Positions 24,503 to 31,834 of a stretch of DNA of 64,000 nucleotides are shown here, piece after piece. The position numbers and the translations under genes are program-made. Origin of the DNA: JBBRHQ01 sp963720735 (GTDB lineage: Bacteria > Actinomycetota > Thermoleophilia > Solirubrobacterales > 70-9); the NCBI GenBank assembly GCA_963720735.1, contig CAVRGL010000008.1, forward strand, positions 124,001-188,000, read 5' to 3'. The notes beneath the pieces are model-generated. The model had not been told where the DNA came from. It was given only the letters and a program-made list of their open reading frames with translations, and did no database searches. Positions within the stretch are counted from its first letter, which is position 1; each line of letters opens with the position of its first letter.

Positions 24503-25153
24503 TTGGGCCAGAGCCGGAAAACAGCGATTGCCGCGCTAGCGGTTGCCGGGCTCGGCCTGCTTGTGGGCTGCGGCGGCTCCGATCAGCAGTCGAGCATCGC
24601 CCCCGGCTGCGAAGCGGTGCCGCAGCCGAGGCCGAAGAGCGTCGATCTCGCGGCGCCGCCGCAGAGAGTGCACCGGGGTGAGAAGCTGACCGCGGTGATC
24701 AAGACCAGCTGCGGCAGATTCGACATCGCCCTCGACACACGGCGGGCACCGCGGACGACGAACTCGTTCGCCTACCTGGCCAGGCATGGCGTCTACGACG
24801 GTCTCACCTTCCACCGGATCTCGCCCGGCCTGATCCAGGGCGGCGATCCGAGCGGCGAGGGGACCGGCGGACCCGGCTACCGCGTCGACGAGGCGCCGCC
24901 GCCTAACCTCGCCTACACCCGCGGCGTCGCGGCGATGGCCAGAGCCTCGGCGGAGCCGCCGGGGCGCTCCGGCAGCCAGTTCTTCGTCGTCGTCGGCGCC
25001 GACGCCGGGCTGCCGCCCGACTACGCGATGCTCGGCAGGGTGAGCGATGGTTTCGACGTGGTCAAGCGGATCGCCGCACTCGGGACCGCGAGCGGCGAGC
25101 CCAGGCAAACGGTGCTGATCAAGAAGGTGACGATCGAGAAGGGGAAGGGGTGA
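24503..25153 (+). CDS. Cyclophilin-type peptidyl-prolyl isomerase, predicted lipoprotein
   Basis: The 216-residue protein starts with a lipoprotein signal (AALAVAGLGLLVGCGGSDQQ, lipobox LVGC), then a linker and a cyclophilin domain with YDGLTFHRISPGLIQGGDPS, GTGGPGYRVDEAP and GRSGSQFFVVVGADAGLP. It should assist folding of secreted proteins outside the membrane. The TTG start follows a TACGCT box. The peroxiredoxin gene begins 4 nt after its stop, so they are co-transcribed. Confidence 0.93.
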   Translation: MGQSRKTAIAALAVAGLGLLVGCGGSDQQSSIAPGCEAVPQPRPKSVDLAAPPQRVHRGEKLTAVIKTSCGRFDIALDTRRAPRTTNSFAYLARHGVYDGLTFHRISPGLIQGGDPSGEGTGGPGYRVDEAPPPNLAYTRGVAAMARASAEPPGRSGSQFFVVVGADAGLPPDYAMLGRVSDGFDVVKRIAALGTASGEPRQTVLIKKVTIEKGKG

Positions 25154-25157
25154 TCAG

Positions 25158-25658
25158 ATGGCGAAGGTCGACTTAGGCGACCGGGCTCCCGATTTCGAGC
25201 TGCCGGGAACGGGGGACAAGCTCTACCGCCTCTCCGATTACCGCGGCGGCAACGTCGTCCTCGCCTTCTACCCGGGGGACGGCACCCGGGTCTGCACCGC
25301 GCAGTTCTGCTCCTACCGGGACGAGGAGGAGCGAATCTCCGGCATCGACGCCGAGATTCTCGGGATCTCGCCGCAGTCCGTCGCCTCGCATGATCGCTGG
25401 GCGCAGGAGCAACGGCTCAACGTCCCGCTGCTGGCCGACGAGGACATGGAGGTCTCGAAGGCCTACGGGGTGAGTGGATGGGCGAGCCCGCTGGCGAAGA
25501 TCGTGGGCCTGCCGACGAGCCCCGGTGGCTGGTACGTGAAGCGGGCGATCTTCGTCGTCGACCCCGAGGGCGTGGTCCGCTACCGCGACGTCTCGACCAC
25601 CGGCGCGACCTATAAGTCCGCCGAGGAGATCGAGCGGGCGGTGGCCGCCGTCTCCTGA
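25158..25658 (+). CDS. bcp: Peroxiredoxin, BCP/AhpC-TSA type
   Basis: The 166-residue protein has the thioredoxin-like peroxiredoxin fold with DFELPGTGDKLYRLSDYRGG, the peroxidatic Cys in DGTRVCTAQFCSYRDEEE (a second Cys five residues on, the BCP pattern), and ILGISPQSVASHDRW. The usual TPGCT is TRVCT. It reduces peroxides with thiol reductants in the cytoplasm. The last residues run into a HAD phosphatase gene 5 nt downstream. Confidence 0.92.
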   Translation: MAKVDLGDRAPDFELPGTGDKLYRLSDYRGGNVVLAFYPGDGTRVCTAQFCSYRDEEERISGIDAEILGISPQSVASHDRWAQEQRLNVPLLADEDMEVSKAYGVSGWASPLAKIVGLPTSPGGWYVKRAIFVVDPEGVVRYRDVSTTGATYKSAEEIERAVAAVS

Positions 25659-25663
25659 TCGCG

Positions 25664-26443
25664 ATGGCGCTGGACGGATTGGCCGCGTTGTTGCTCGACC
25701 TCGACGGCGTGCTCTACGTCGAGGGAGACCCGGTCACGGGGGCGGTCGGCGCGCTCGAGCAGCTGAGGGATCGTGGCCTCGGCCTTCGCTTCGTCACCAA
25801 CACGACTGCTCGCTCCCGGGGTCAGACGCTGGAGAAGCTCGAGCGACTGGGGTTCGCGCTCGACCCGGCCGAATTGATCACCCCGGCGAGGCTGGCGAGG
25901 AGCCACTGCGAGCAGGCCGGCCACCGGCGTGTGGCGCTGATCATGAACGCCGCGGTCAAGGAGGACTTCGAGGGCCTCGAGGAGGCCGATCGCGAGGTCG
26001 ACGCGGTGATCATGGGCGATCTCGGCGAGCAGTTCGGCTTCGCGATCCTCAACCGGGCCTTCCGCCATGTGATGGACGGGGCTGAGCTGATCGCCCTGCA
26101 GAAGAACCGCTTCTGGCTGACCGCCGACGGCCTCTCGCTTGACGCGGGCCCCTTCGTGGCGGCCATCGAGTACGCGAGCGGTATCGAGGCCTTCGTTGTC
26201 GGCAAGCCCTCCGGGGGCTTCTTCGATTCGGTGCTCGAGGACCTGGGCAGCGTGGCCGCCGAGGTTGCGATGGTCGGCGACGACATCGAGTCCGACATCG
26301 GTGGCGCGCTCGACGCGGGGTTGCGGGCAGTGCTCGTCCGCACCGGCAAGTACCGGGAGGACTTTGTCGCCGCCAGCGGCATCGAGCCGACCGCGACGAT
26401 CGCCTCGATCGCAGAGTTGCCCGCGGCGCTGGGGGCCGGCTGA
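25664..26443 (+). CDS. HAD-superfamily IIA phosphatase (NagD/LHPP-like)
   Basis: The 259-residue protein has HAD motif I LLLDLDGVLYVEGDPV, motif II RFVTNTTARSR, the C2 cap (ALIMNAAVKEDFEG, IALQKNRFWLTADG), the lysine of VVGKPSGGFFDSV and motif IV MVGDDIESDIGGALDAGL. These mark subclass IIA phosphatases, which act on small phosphorylated metabolites. The closest eukaryotic parallel is LHPP, but substrate cannot be assigned. It is in an operon with bcp and the hydrolase downstream. Confidence 0.9.
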   Translation: MALDGLAALLLDLDGVLYVEGDPVTGAVGALEQLRDRGLGLRFVTNTTARSRGQTLEKLERLGFALDPAELITPARLARSHCEQAGHRRVALIMNAAVKEDFEGLEEADREVDAVIMGDLGEQFGFAILNRAFRHVMDGAELIALQKNRFWLTADGLSLDAGPFVAAIEYASGIEAFVVGKPSGGFFDSVLEDLGSVAAEVAMVGDDIESDIGGALDAGLRAVLVRTGKYREDFVAASGIEPTATIASIAELPAALGAG

Positions 26444-27297
26444 TCGCGGCCGATCCGTCCCAGTTCGCCGTCGAGGGCCCCGGCCTCACCCTGCGAGGTG
26501 AGCGCTCGGGGGAGGGTCCGCCGATCATCCTCTGTCACGGCCTGACAGCGAGCCGCCGATATGTCATCCACGGCTCGAAGCTTCTCCCGCGCCGCGGCCA
26601 TGAGCTGATCGTCTACGACGCCCGTGCTCACGGCGAGTCGGACCCCGCCCCGGGGGAGCCTGGTTATGGATACCCGCAGCTGGTCGCCGACCTCGAGGCT
26701 GTGATCGCACAGACCGTGGGCGGGCGCCCCATCGTGCTCGGCGGACACTCGATGGGAGCGCACACCGCGCTCGCCCTGGCACTGGAGCGACCTGAGCACC
26801 TGGCTGGGCTGCTGATTGCGGGCCCGGTCTACACGGGCCCGCTGCCGGAGGAGGCGTTGGCCTACTGGGACGGGCTCGCCGAGGGGTTGGAGAGTGGCGG
26901 TGTCGAGGGCTTCGTGGAGCGGATCGAGGCGGCGGGGATCGACCCGGACTGGAGAGAGACCGTGCTGCGGATCACCCGCGATCGGATCTCCCTGCACCGC
27001 CACCCGGACGCCCTCGCCCAGGCCCTGCGCGAGGTCCCGCGCTCGCGCCCGTTCGAGACGATCAGCGAGCTGGAGACGCTCGATCTGCCGGCCCTGGTGG
27101 TCGCCAGCCACGATGTCGCCGATCCCGGGCATCCTTACGCGGTTGCGGAGGCCTACGCGGAGAGCCTCCCCGACGCAACCCTGATCAGCGAGTCCGAGGG
27201 GGAGTCGCCGCTCGTCTGGCAGGGAGGCAGGCTCTCGCGCGAGATCGCCGCCTTCTGCGCGGGGGCGGAGGTCGCGGAGCGCCTCGCGGCGGTCTAA
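26440..27297 (+). CDS. Alpha/beta hydrolase, likely CTG start overlapping the upstream stop
   Basis: The protein shows GPPIILCHGLTASRRYVIHG (oxyanion hole), HELIVYDARAHGESD, the nucleophile elbow LGGHSMGAHTALALAL with Ser, and a C-terminal acid/His region. The first conventional start (GTG 26701) would delete the first half of the core fold, which is clearly encoded from about 26446. No ATG, GTG or TTG is in frame before it, but a CTG at 26440 overlaps the HAD stop as CTGA, the same geometry as GTGA and TTGA overlaps in this window. This gives 285 residues, normal for the family. The substrate is unknown. Confidence 0.8.
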   Translation: MIAADPSQFAVEGPGLTLRGERSGEGPPIILCHGLTASRRYVIHGSKLLPRRGHELIVYDARAHGESDPAPGEPGYGYPQLVADLEAVIAQTVGGRPIVLGGHSMGAHTALALALERPEHLAGLLIAGPVYTGPLPEEALAYWDGLAEGLESGGVEGFVERIEAAGIDPDWRETVLRITRDRISLHRHPDALAQALREVPRSRPFETISELETLDLPALVVASHDVADPGHPYAVAEAYAESLPDATLISESEGESPLVWQGGRLSREIAAFCAGAEVAERLAAV

Positions 27298-27300
27298 TCT
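27295..27300 (+). promoter_or_regulatory. Leaderless -10 box TAATCT for the PRC-like protein
   Basis: TAATCT ends 7 nt before the ATG at 27308 and overlaps the stop of the preceding hydrolase. Confidence 0.55.
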
Positions 27301-27307
27301 CTCCCGC

Positions 27308-27646
27308 ATGGTCGACGACGGTGAGGCGATCCACTACGCCGCGGTCGAGCGGGGCACCCCGGTCTACAGCTCGGACGGGGTCGAGGTCGGCAGGGTCGAG
27401 CAGATCCTCGACAACTACCGCGAGCACATCTTCGATGGGGTCGTCTTCCGCGACGGGGGCGGTGCGCTCCGCTTCGCCGATGCTCCCGAGGTGGCCCGCA
27501 CCGCGACGAGGGGAGTGACGCTCTCGATAGACGCCGGCGAGGCGGCGGCGCTTCCCGCGCCCGAGAAGGGGCAGGGCACCTTCCGGCCGAACGTCGGTGG
27601 CGGTCGCGTCTCGCGCCTCTTCGGCGGCAGCTGGAGGAAGCAGTAG
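27308..27646 (+). CDS. Small PRC-barrel-like protein of unknown function
   Basis: The 112-residue protein has a PRC-barrel-like N-terminal part (GTPVYSSDGVEVGRVEQILD, then NYREHIFDGVVFRDGGGALR), where the pattern of a strand, a glycine turn and a V-G-R-V strand matches barrel domains seen in ribosome maturation and photosynthetic reaction centre proteins. The C-terminal 35 residues are Gly/Arg-rich (VSRLFGGSWRKQ). Function unknown. The start follows a TAATCT box. Confidence 0.7.
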   Translation: MVDDGEAIHYAAVERGTPVYSSDGVEVGRVEQILDNYREHIFDGVVFRDGGGALRFADAPEVARTATRGVTLSIDAGEAAALPAPEKGQGTFRPNVGGGRVSRLFGGSWRKQ

Positions 27647-27656
27647 GAGAGATGTT

Positions 27657-28733
27657 TCAGCCGGTCGCCGGGGCCTGGGGCCGGAGCGGCTCGACCGAGC
27701 CACGCTCCGGCCAGGAGGCGAAGGCCAGGGCGGCGATCAATATCCCGGCGGCGGTCCCGAGCCCGCGCTCTCCCGCGGCCTGATAGGCCGGCTCGCCGAG
27801 GCTGTCGGCGAGCAGCACCATGTAGACGGTGATCGCCGTCGTGAACAGCGCGTACTCGATCGCCAGGAAGGCGTAGCAGACCGCGGCGGAGACGGTGAGG
27901 ACGAGAGCCACCGGAATCGCGTCGTTGAGGAAGGCCTCGGCGAACCCGGTCGCCAGCACCAGCCCGGCCACGGTGCCGGCGGCGCGCATCAGGATCCGCT
28001 CGATCGTCTGATCGGGATCGGGCTTCAGCACGAACAGCGTGGTCAGCGGGATCCAGAACCCGTGGTCGTGAAGGTCGAACGCCCGGTAGACGGCGACGCC
28101 GATCGCGAGCGCGCCGCCCCAGCGCAGGGCGTGGCGCATGCTCGGTGAGCGCAGGGTGAGGTTGGCGGCGAGCCCGGTGCGGGCTTCGATCACGCCGCTG
28201 CGGAGGTCGAAGTCCTCGGCCTCGCGGTCCCAGAGTCCCCAGGCGGCCAGGGCGACCAGCGCCTGCACCACGGCCCCGGCTGTGACCAGCAGGAAGCCCG
28301 GCAGCGCATCGGCGGTCGGGAGGAACTGCCCCTGGGCAATCAGCAGTGCGAGGACGACCGTCATCGCCGCGATCGCCAGGCGCATGGAGACCGCGACGCA
28401 GAATCCCCCTAGGGTCGCGACCAGCAGCATCGCGGCGACCGCGAGGGCGGCGGGCTCGGTGGTCAGCACCCCGAGGGCGGCGGCGGCGCCGATCAGCGGG
28501 GCGGTGAGCAGCTGCCAGACGAAGCGGACCCGGGCGGGCGCCTCGAAGGCGACAAACCCGACCAGCAGCGCTCCCGTCGAGATCGCCCCGGTCAGCTTCG
28601 AATCGGTGGTCAGCTCGAAGATCAGCAGGATCCCGACCGGTGCTGCGATCAGCGCTCCGCGCCGGAGCGCGGGGCCGGCGGGCTGGTGGAACCTCCACCT
28701 CTGCGGGTCGGTGGGGCGGGGCTGGTCGGCCAC
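27657..28733 (-). CDS. FUSC-family inner-membrane protein
   Basis: The 358-residue protein has two blocks of transmembrane helices (about 30-175 and 230-340) around a soluble stretch with DREAEDFDLRSGVIEARTGL. The second block, HGFWIPLTTLFVLKPDPDQT followed by RAAGTVAGLVLATGFAEAFL, is the typical FUSC/ArAE motif region of fusaric-acid and aromatic-acid exporters. GTG 28733 is preferred because upstream codons overlap the divergent cupin gene. Its efflux substrate is unknown; many such proteins in actinobacteria are uncharacterised. Confidence 0.82.
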   Translation of the reverse strand: MADQPRPTDPQRWRFHQPAGPALRRGALIAAPVGILLIFELTTDSKLTGAISTGALLVGFVAFEAPARVRFVWQLLTAPLIGAAAALGVLTTEPAALAVAAMLLVATLGGFCVAVSMRLAIAAMTVVLALLIAQGQFLPTADALPGFLLVTAGAVVQALVALAAWGLWDREAEDFDLRSGVIEARTGLAANLTLRSPSMRHALRWGGALAIGVAVYRAFDLHDHGFWIPLTTLFVLKPDPDQTIERILMRAAGTVAGLVLATGFAEAFLNDAIPVALVLTVSAAVCYAFLAIEYALFTTAITVYMVLLADSLGEPAYQAAGERGLGTAAGILIAALAFASWPERGSVEPLRPQAPATG

Positions 28734-28738
28734 GCCGG

Positions 28739-28744
28739 TAGCCT
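28739..28744 (+). promoter_or_regulatory. Leaderless -10 box TAGCCT for the cupin
   Basis: TAGCCT ends 7 nt before the ATG at 28752. Confidence 0.6.
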
Positions 28745-28751
28745 TGCGCAA

Positions 28752-29162
28752 ATGGCCGATGTCACGGTGAAGCGACTCGAGGATTTCGAGTCGATGGGCC
28801 ATCAGGGCCTCAGCATGCACACGGTTCGGAGCGGGCTGGGCGTCAGCTCCTTCGGGATCCAGGTGATCAAGATCCCACCGCACAACGAGGCATATCCGGA
28901 GCACGACCACTCACGCGAGGGGCTGGGCGGTCGGATGTTCGAGAAGCGCCCTGAGCAGCTCGACCAGGAGGAGGTCTATACCGCGCTCGAGGGCGCCGCG
29001 ACGCTCGAGGTGGGAGGCGAGGAGCACCGGCTCGAGCCGGGGATCTTCGCCAGGGTGGGGCCCGGGGAGCAGCGCAAGATCGTCACCGGGCCCGAGGGCG
29101 CCACCCTGCTGGCGCTGGGCGCGGTTCCCGGCAGGCCCTTCGGCGCCGACGATTGGCTCTAG
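28752..29162 (+). CDS. Cupin-domain protein
   Basis: The 136-residue protein has a single double-stranded beta-helix cupin domain with YPEHDHSREGLGG and the second motif LEPGIFARVGPGEQRKIVTG. The metal-binding His and Glu residues are largely present (EHDH). Small cupins bind metals or act as isomerases/sensors; no substrate is evident. The ATG follows a TAGCCT box and the gene is divergent from the FUSC protein. Confidence 0.82.
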   Translation: MADVTVKRLEDFESMGHQGLSMHTVRSGLGVSSFGIQVIKIPPHNEAYPEHDHSREGLGGRMFEKRPEQLDQEEVYTALEGAATLEVGGEEHRLEPGIFARVGPGEQRKIVTGPEGATLLALGAVPGRPFGADDWL

Positions 29163-29182
29163 CGCCCGGCGCCGCCGCGGGA

Positions 29183-29188
29183 TAGGCT
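29183..29188 (+). promoter_or_regulatory. Leaderless -10 box TAGGCT for the secreted hydrolase
   Basis: TAGGCT ends 7 nt before the GTG at 29196. Confidence 0.6.
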
Positions 29189-29195
29189 TGGGGCC

Positions 29196-31760
29196 GTGCC
29201 AGGGATCGTCCCCGCGAAGTTGCACTGCCGCCGCTGCGGGGCAGGCGGTCAGAGATTCCTGCGCCGCTGCCCGCGGTGCAGAACCCGGTGCCTGCGCCCG
29301 ACCTCGTGGGTGCCCGGCGCCCACTGGGCGGTCGCGCTGCTGGTGGGAGGGGCGTTCGCGCTCGCGGCGCCGGCGGCGTTCGCGGCACAACCCTCGGTGA
29401 AGATCCTCGGCAACGGCCAGGGCGCGATCCTCTCCGATGGGTCGCTGAAGGCGAAGGTCACGGTCTCGGTCAGGCCGGGCGGCGCGCTCACCGTTCCCGT
29501 GCAGGGGCGTTCCTCGACCTTCGACCAGCCGCGCCCCTCCGCGCTGACCGCGCAGCGCAACGTCCGCTTCGCCCACTCGGGCTCGAAGCTCGTCGACCTG
29601 CCGCTCACCGCGGCCGGCAGGTCGGCGGTCGCCGGCTGCGAGGCCCGCAACCTGCAGGTCAGGGCAGGCGGGGGGGAGGGATCGGCATCCCTGGTCCGCG
29701 ATACCGCGGAGTGCAAGCCGAAACCGGTCGATCTCTCGCGGGCCTCGGAGTGCGACTTCATCGGCCAGCAGAGCGGCTCGCTGTGCCTGCTGCCGTTCCC
29801 CGACGACTTCTACACGGTCGCCGACTCCTCGACCGCGACCGGCAGGCGGATCAATTTGCAGACCGCTGCGATGCCGGCGAACGTCTCCAACGTCCACGTC
29901 GACGCCGCCCCCTACGACCTCAACGATGGCTTCAGCCCGGGGCAGGCGATCGTCCTGCGGGTCCCGGGTCTCGACAACCCGACTGCGCTGGCCAACACCG
30001 ACGCGGTCCCGATCAACCACCTCGGCCGCTACCGGGCCAAGGACGCCCCGGTGGTAGTGATCGACGCGAAGACGGGCAAGCGCTGGCCGATCTGGGTCGA
30101 GATCGACTCCAATGCCTCGAGTCCGGATCGCACCGCGCTGCTGATCCATCCGGCGACGGACTTCGCCGCCAAGCATCGCTACATCGTCGCCCTGCGAGAC
30201 CTCAAGGACAGCTCGGGCAAGAAGATCGCCGCCCCGGAGGGATTCCGCTACTACCGCGACGACCTGCCCTCGAACAAGGCCGCGATCAACAAGCAGCGGG
30301 GGCGCTTCGAGCGGGTCTTCAAGACGCTGCGCTCGGCCGGGATCGAGCGCTCGGACCTCTACCTCGCCTGGGACTTCACGGTCGCCTCCGACCAGAACAT
30401 CGCCGCCCGCATGCTCCACATCCGCAACGACGCCTTCGCGCACCTCGGCGACACGAATCTCTCCGACGGGGTGGTCAGCGGCTCGGCGCCCGCCTTCAGC
30501 ATCGACACGGTCGACGTCAATCCGAAGCCGGGCCTCGCCCGCCGCATCCGCGGCCACTACACGGTGCCCTGCTACCTGTTCCCGAGCTGCGCTCCCGGAG
30601 GGCGGTTCATGCTCGACGCCGACGGGCTGCCGATGCGAAACGGGGACTGGAGCGCCAACTTCGACTGCGTCATCCCGCATTCCGCCACCGACGACGTCGG
30701 CGCAGCTCCGGGGCGGCCGGCCGTCTACGGGCACGGACTGTTCGGCAGCGCCTCGGAGGTCTTCGGCGCCGACATCCAGCACGAGCTGGCGCAGCACTAC
30801 GACTTCGTGCTCTGCGCCACCGATGAGATCGGCATGTCGGGTGACGACGTCGGCAACACCGTCTCCCACATCCTGCCCGACCTCTCGAACTGGCCCGAGC
30901 TGGCCGACCGGCTCCAGCAGGGGCTGCTGGACGAGCTCTTCCTCGGTCGCCTGATGGACACCACGGCGGCCCAGGGGGGCTTCCTCAGCAACGTCCACTT
31001 CCACGCCGACGACTCGACCCTGACCAGCCCGGGCGTGATCGACCCGAGCCGCCTCTATTACGACGGCTCCAGCCAGGGCGGGATCATGGGTGGCGCGCTG
31101 ACCGCGGTCTCGCCCGACTTCACCCGCGCGGCGCTCAACGTGGGGGCGATGAACTACTCGGTGCTGCTCTCGCGCTCGGTCGACTACGACGAGTTCGTCC
31201 CGTTCGTCAATGCGGCCTACCCCGACTACCTCTCCCACCCGCTGTTCCAGAGCCTGATCCAGATGCTCTGGGACCGGGGAGAGCCGAATGGCTACGCCCA
31301 CCGGATGACCGATGACCCGCTGCCCGACACGCCTGCGCACAAAGTCCTGCTGAGCGTCGCCCTCGGGGACCATCAGGTCAGCAACTTCGCATCCGACGTC
31401 GAGGCGCGGACGATCGGCCTCCGCTCCCACACGCCGATCCTCGATCCGGGCCGCTGGCCCGACACGGACGTCCTCTGGAACGTCCCGGCGATCTCGTCAT
31501 ACCCGTATGACGGCTCGGCGGTGATCTACTTCGACATCGGCCCGGTGCGCACCAACCCCTCGCCGCCGCCGCCGACGATCGGGGTCCCGCCGCCGCCCTG
31601 GACGAACACCCCGAACCGGGGCGGGGAGGACCCGCACGGCGCTCCCCGCGGCGCGCCGAGCGGCCTGCACCTGATCTCTGACTTCCTCGCGCCGAACGGG
31701 GCCGTAACCGACGTCTGCGGCCCTCATCCCTGCTATTCAGGCGGTTTCGCCGGTCCCTGA
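29196..31760 (+). CDS. Large secreted alpha/beta hydrolase-like protein with N-terminal Cys4 segment
   Basis: The 854-residue protein begins with a zinc-ribbon-like LHCRRCGAGG...CPRCRTRC, a transmembrane segment (WAVALLVGGAFALAAPAAFA), then an extracellular region. An Ig-like bacterial domain (about 215-330) precedes a hydrolase domain with RPAVYGHGLFGSASEV and the elbow YDGSSQGGIMGG, where Ser626 is the likely nucleophile (G-x-S-x-G), and GDHQVSNF for the His. Its closest relative here is the frameshifted tandem copy at 31835-34421. It resembles secreted lipase/esterase-type proteins of actinobacteria and myxobacteria; the substrate is unknown. The Cys-rich N terminus before a membrane segment is unusual. 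Confidence 0.75.
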   Translation: MPGIVPAKLHCRRCGAGGQRFLRRCPRCRTRCLRPTSWVPGAHWAVALLVGGAFALAAPAAFAAQPSVKILGNGQGAILSDGSLKAKVTVSVRPGGALTVPVQGRSSTFDQPRPSALTAQRNVRFAHSGSKLVDLPLTAAGRSAVAGCEARNLQVRAGGGEGSASLVRDTAECKPKPVDLSRASECDFIGQQSGSLCLLPFPDDFYTVADSSTATGRRINLQTAAMPANVSNVHVDAAPYDLNDGFSPGQAIVLRVPGLDNPTALANTDAVPINHLGRYRAKDAPVVVIDAKTGKRWPIWVEIDSNASSPDRTALLIHPATDFAAKHRYIVALRDLKDSSGKKIAAPEGFRYYRDDLPSNKAAINKQRGRFERVFKTLRSAGIERSDLYLAWDFTVASDQNIAARMLHIRNDAFAHLGDTNLSDGVVSGSAPAFSIDTVDVNPKPGLARRIRGHYTVPCYLFPSCAPGGRFMLDADGLPMRNGDWSANFDCVIPHSATDDVGAAPGRPAVYGHGLFGSASEVFGADIQHELAQHYDFVLCATDEIGMSGDDVGNTVSHILPDLSNWPELADRLQQGLLDELFLGRLMDTTAAQGGFLSNVHFHADDSTLTSPGVIDPSRLYYDGSSQGGIMGGALTAVSPDFTRAALNVGAMNYSVLLSRSVDYDEFVPFVNAAYPDYLSHPLFQSLIQMLWDRGEPNGYAHRMTDDPLPDTPAHKVLLSVALGDHQVSNFASDVEARTIGLRSHTPILDPGRWPDTDVLWNVPAISSYPYDGSAVIYFDIGPVRTNPSPPPPTIGVPPPPWTNTPNRGGEDPHGAPRGAPSGLHLISDFLAPNGAVTDVCGPHPCYSGGFAGP

Positions 31761-31787
31761 TCGGGGCGCGGCCGCGGGCTTCGGTGA

Positions 31788-31793
31788 TAGGTT
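31788..31793 (+). promoter_or_regulatory. -10 box TAGGTT before the second secreted hydrolase
   Basis: TAGGTT lies about 41 nt before the ATG at 31835, which has a GGGAG-like ribosome-binding site, so this transcript probably has a short leader. Confidence 0.45.
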
Positions 31794-31834
31794 TGAGGCA
31801 CTTCGAGCGGGGAGGAGATACGGGGGTGGGAGCA

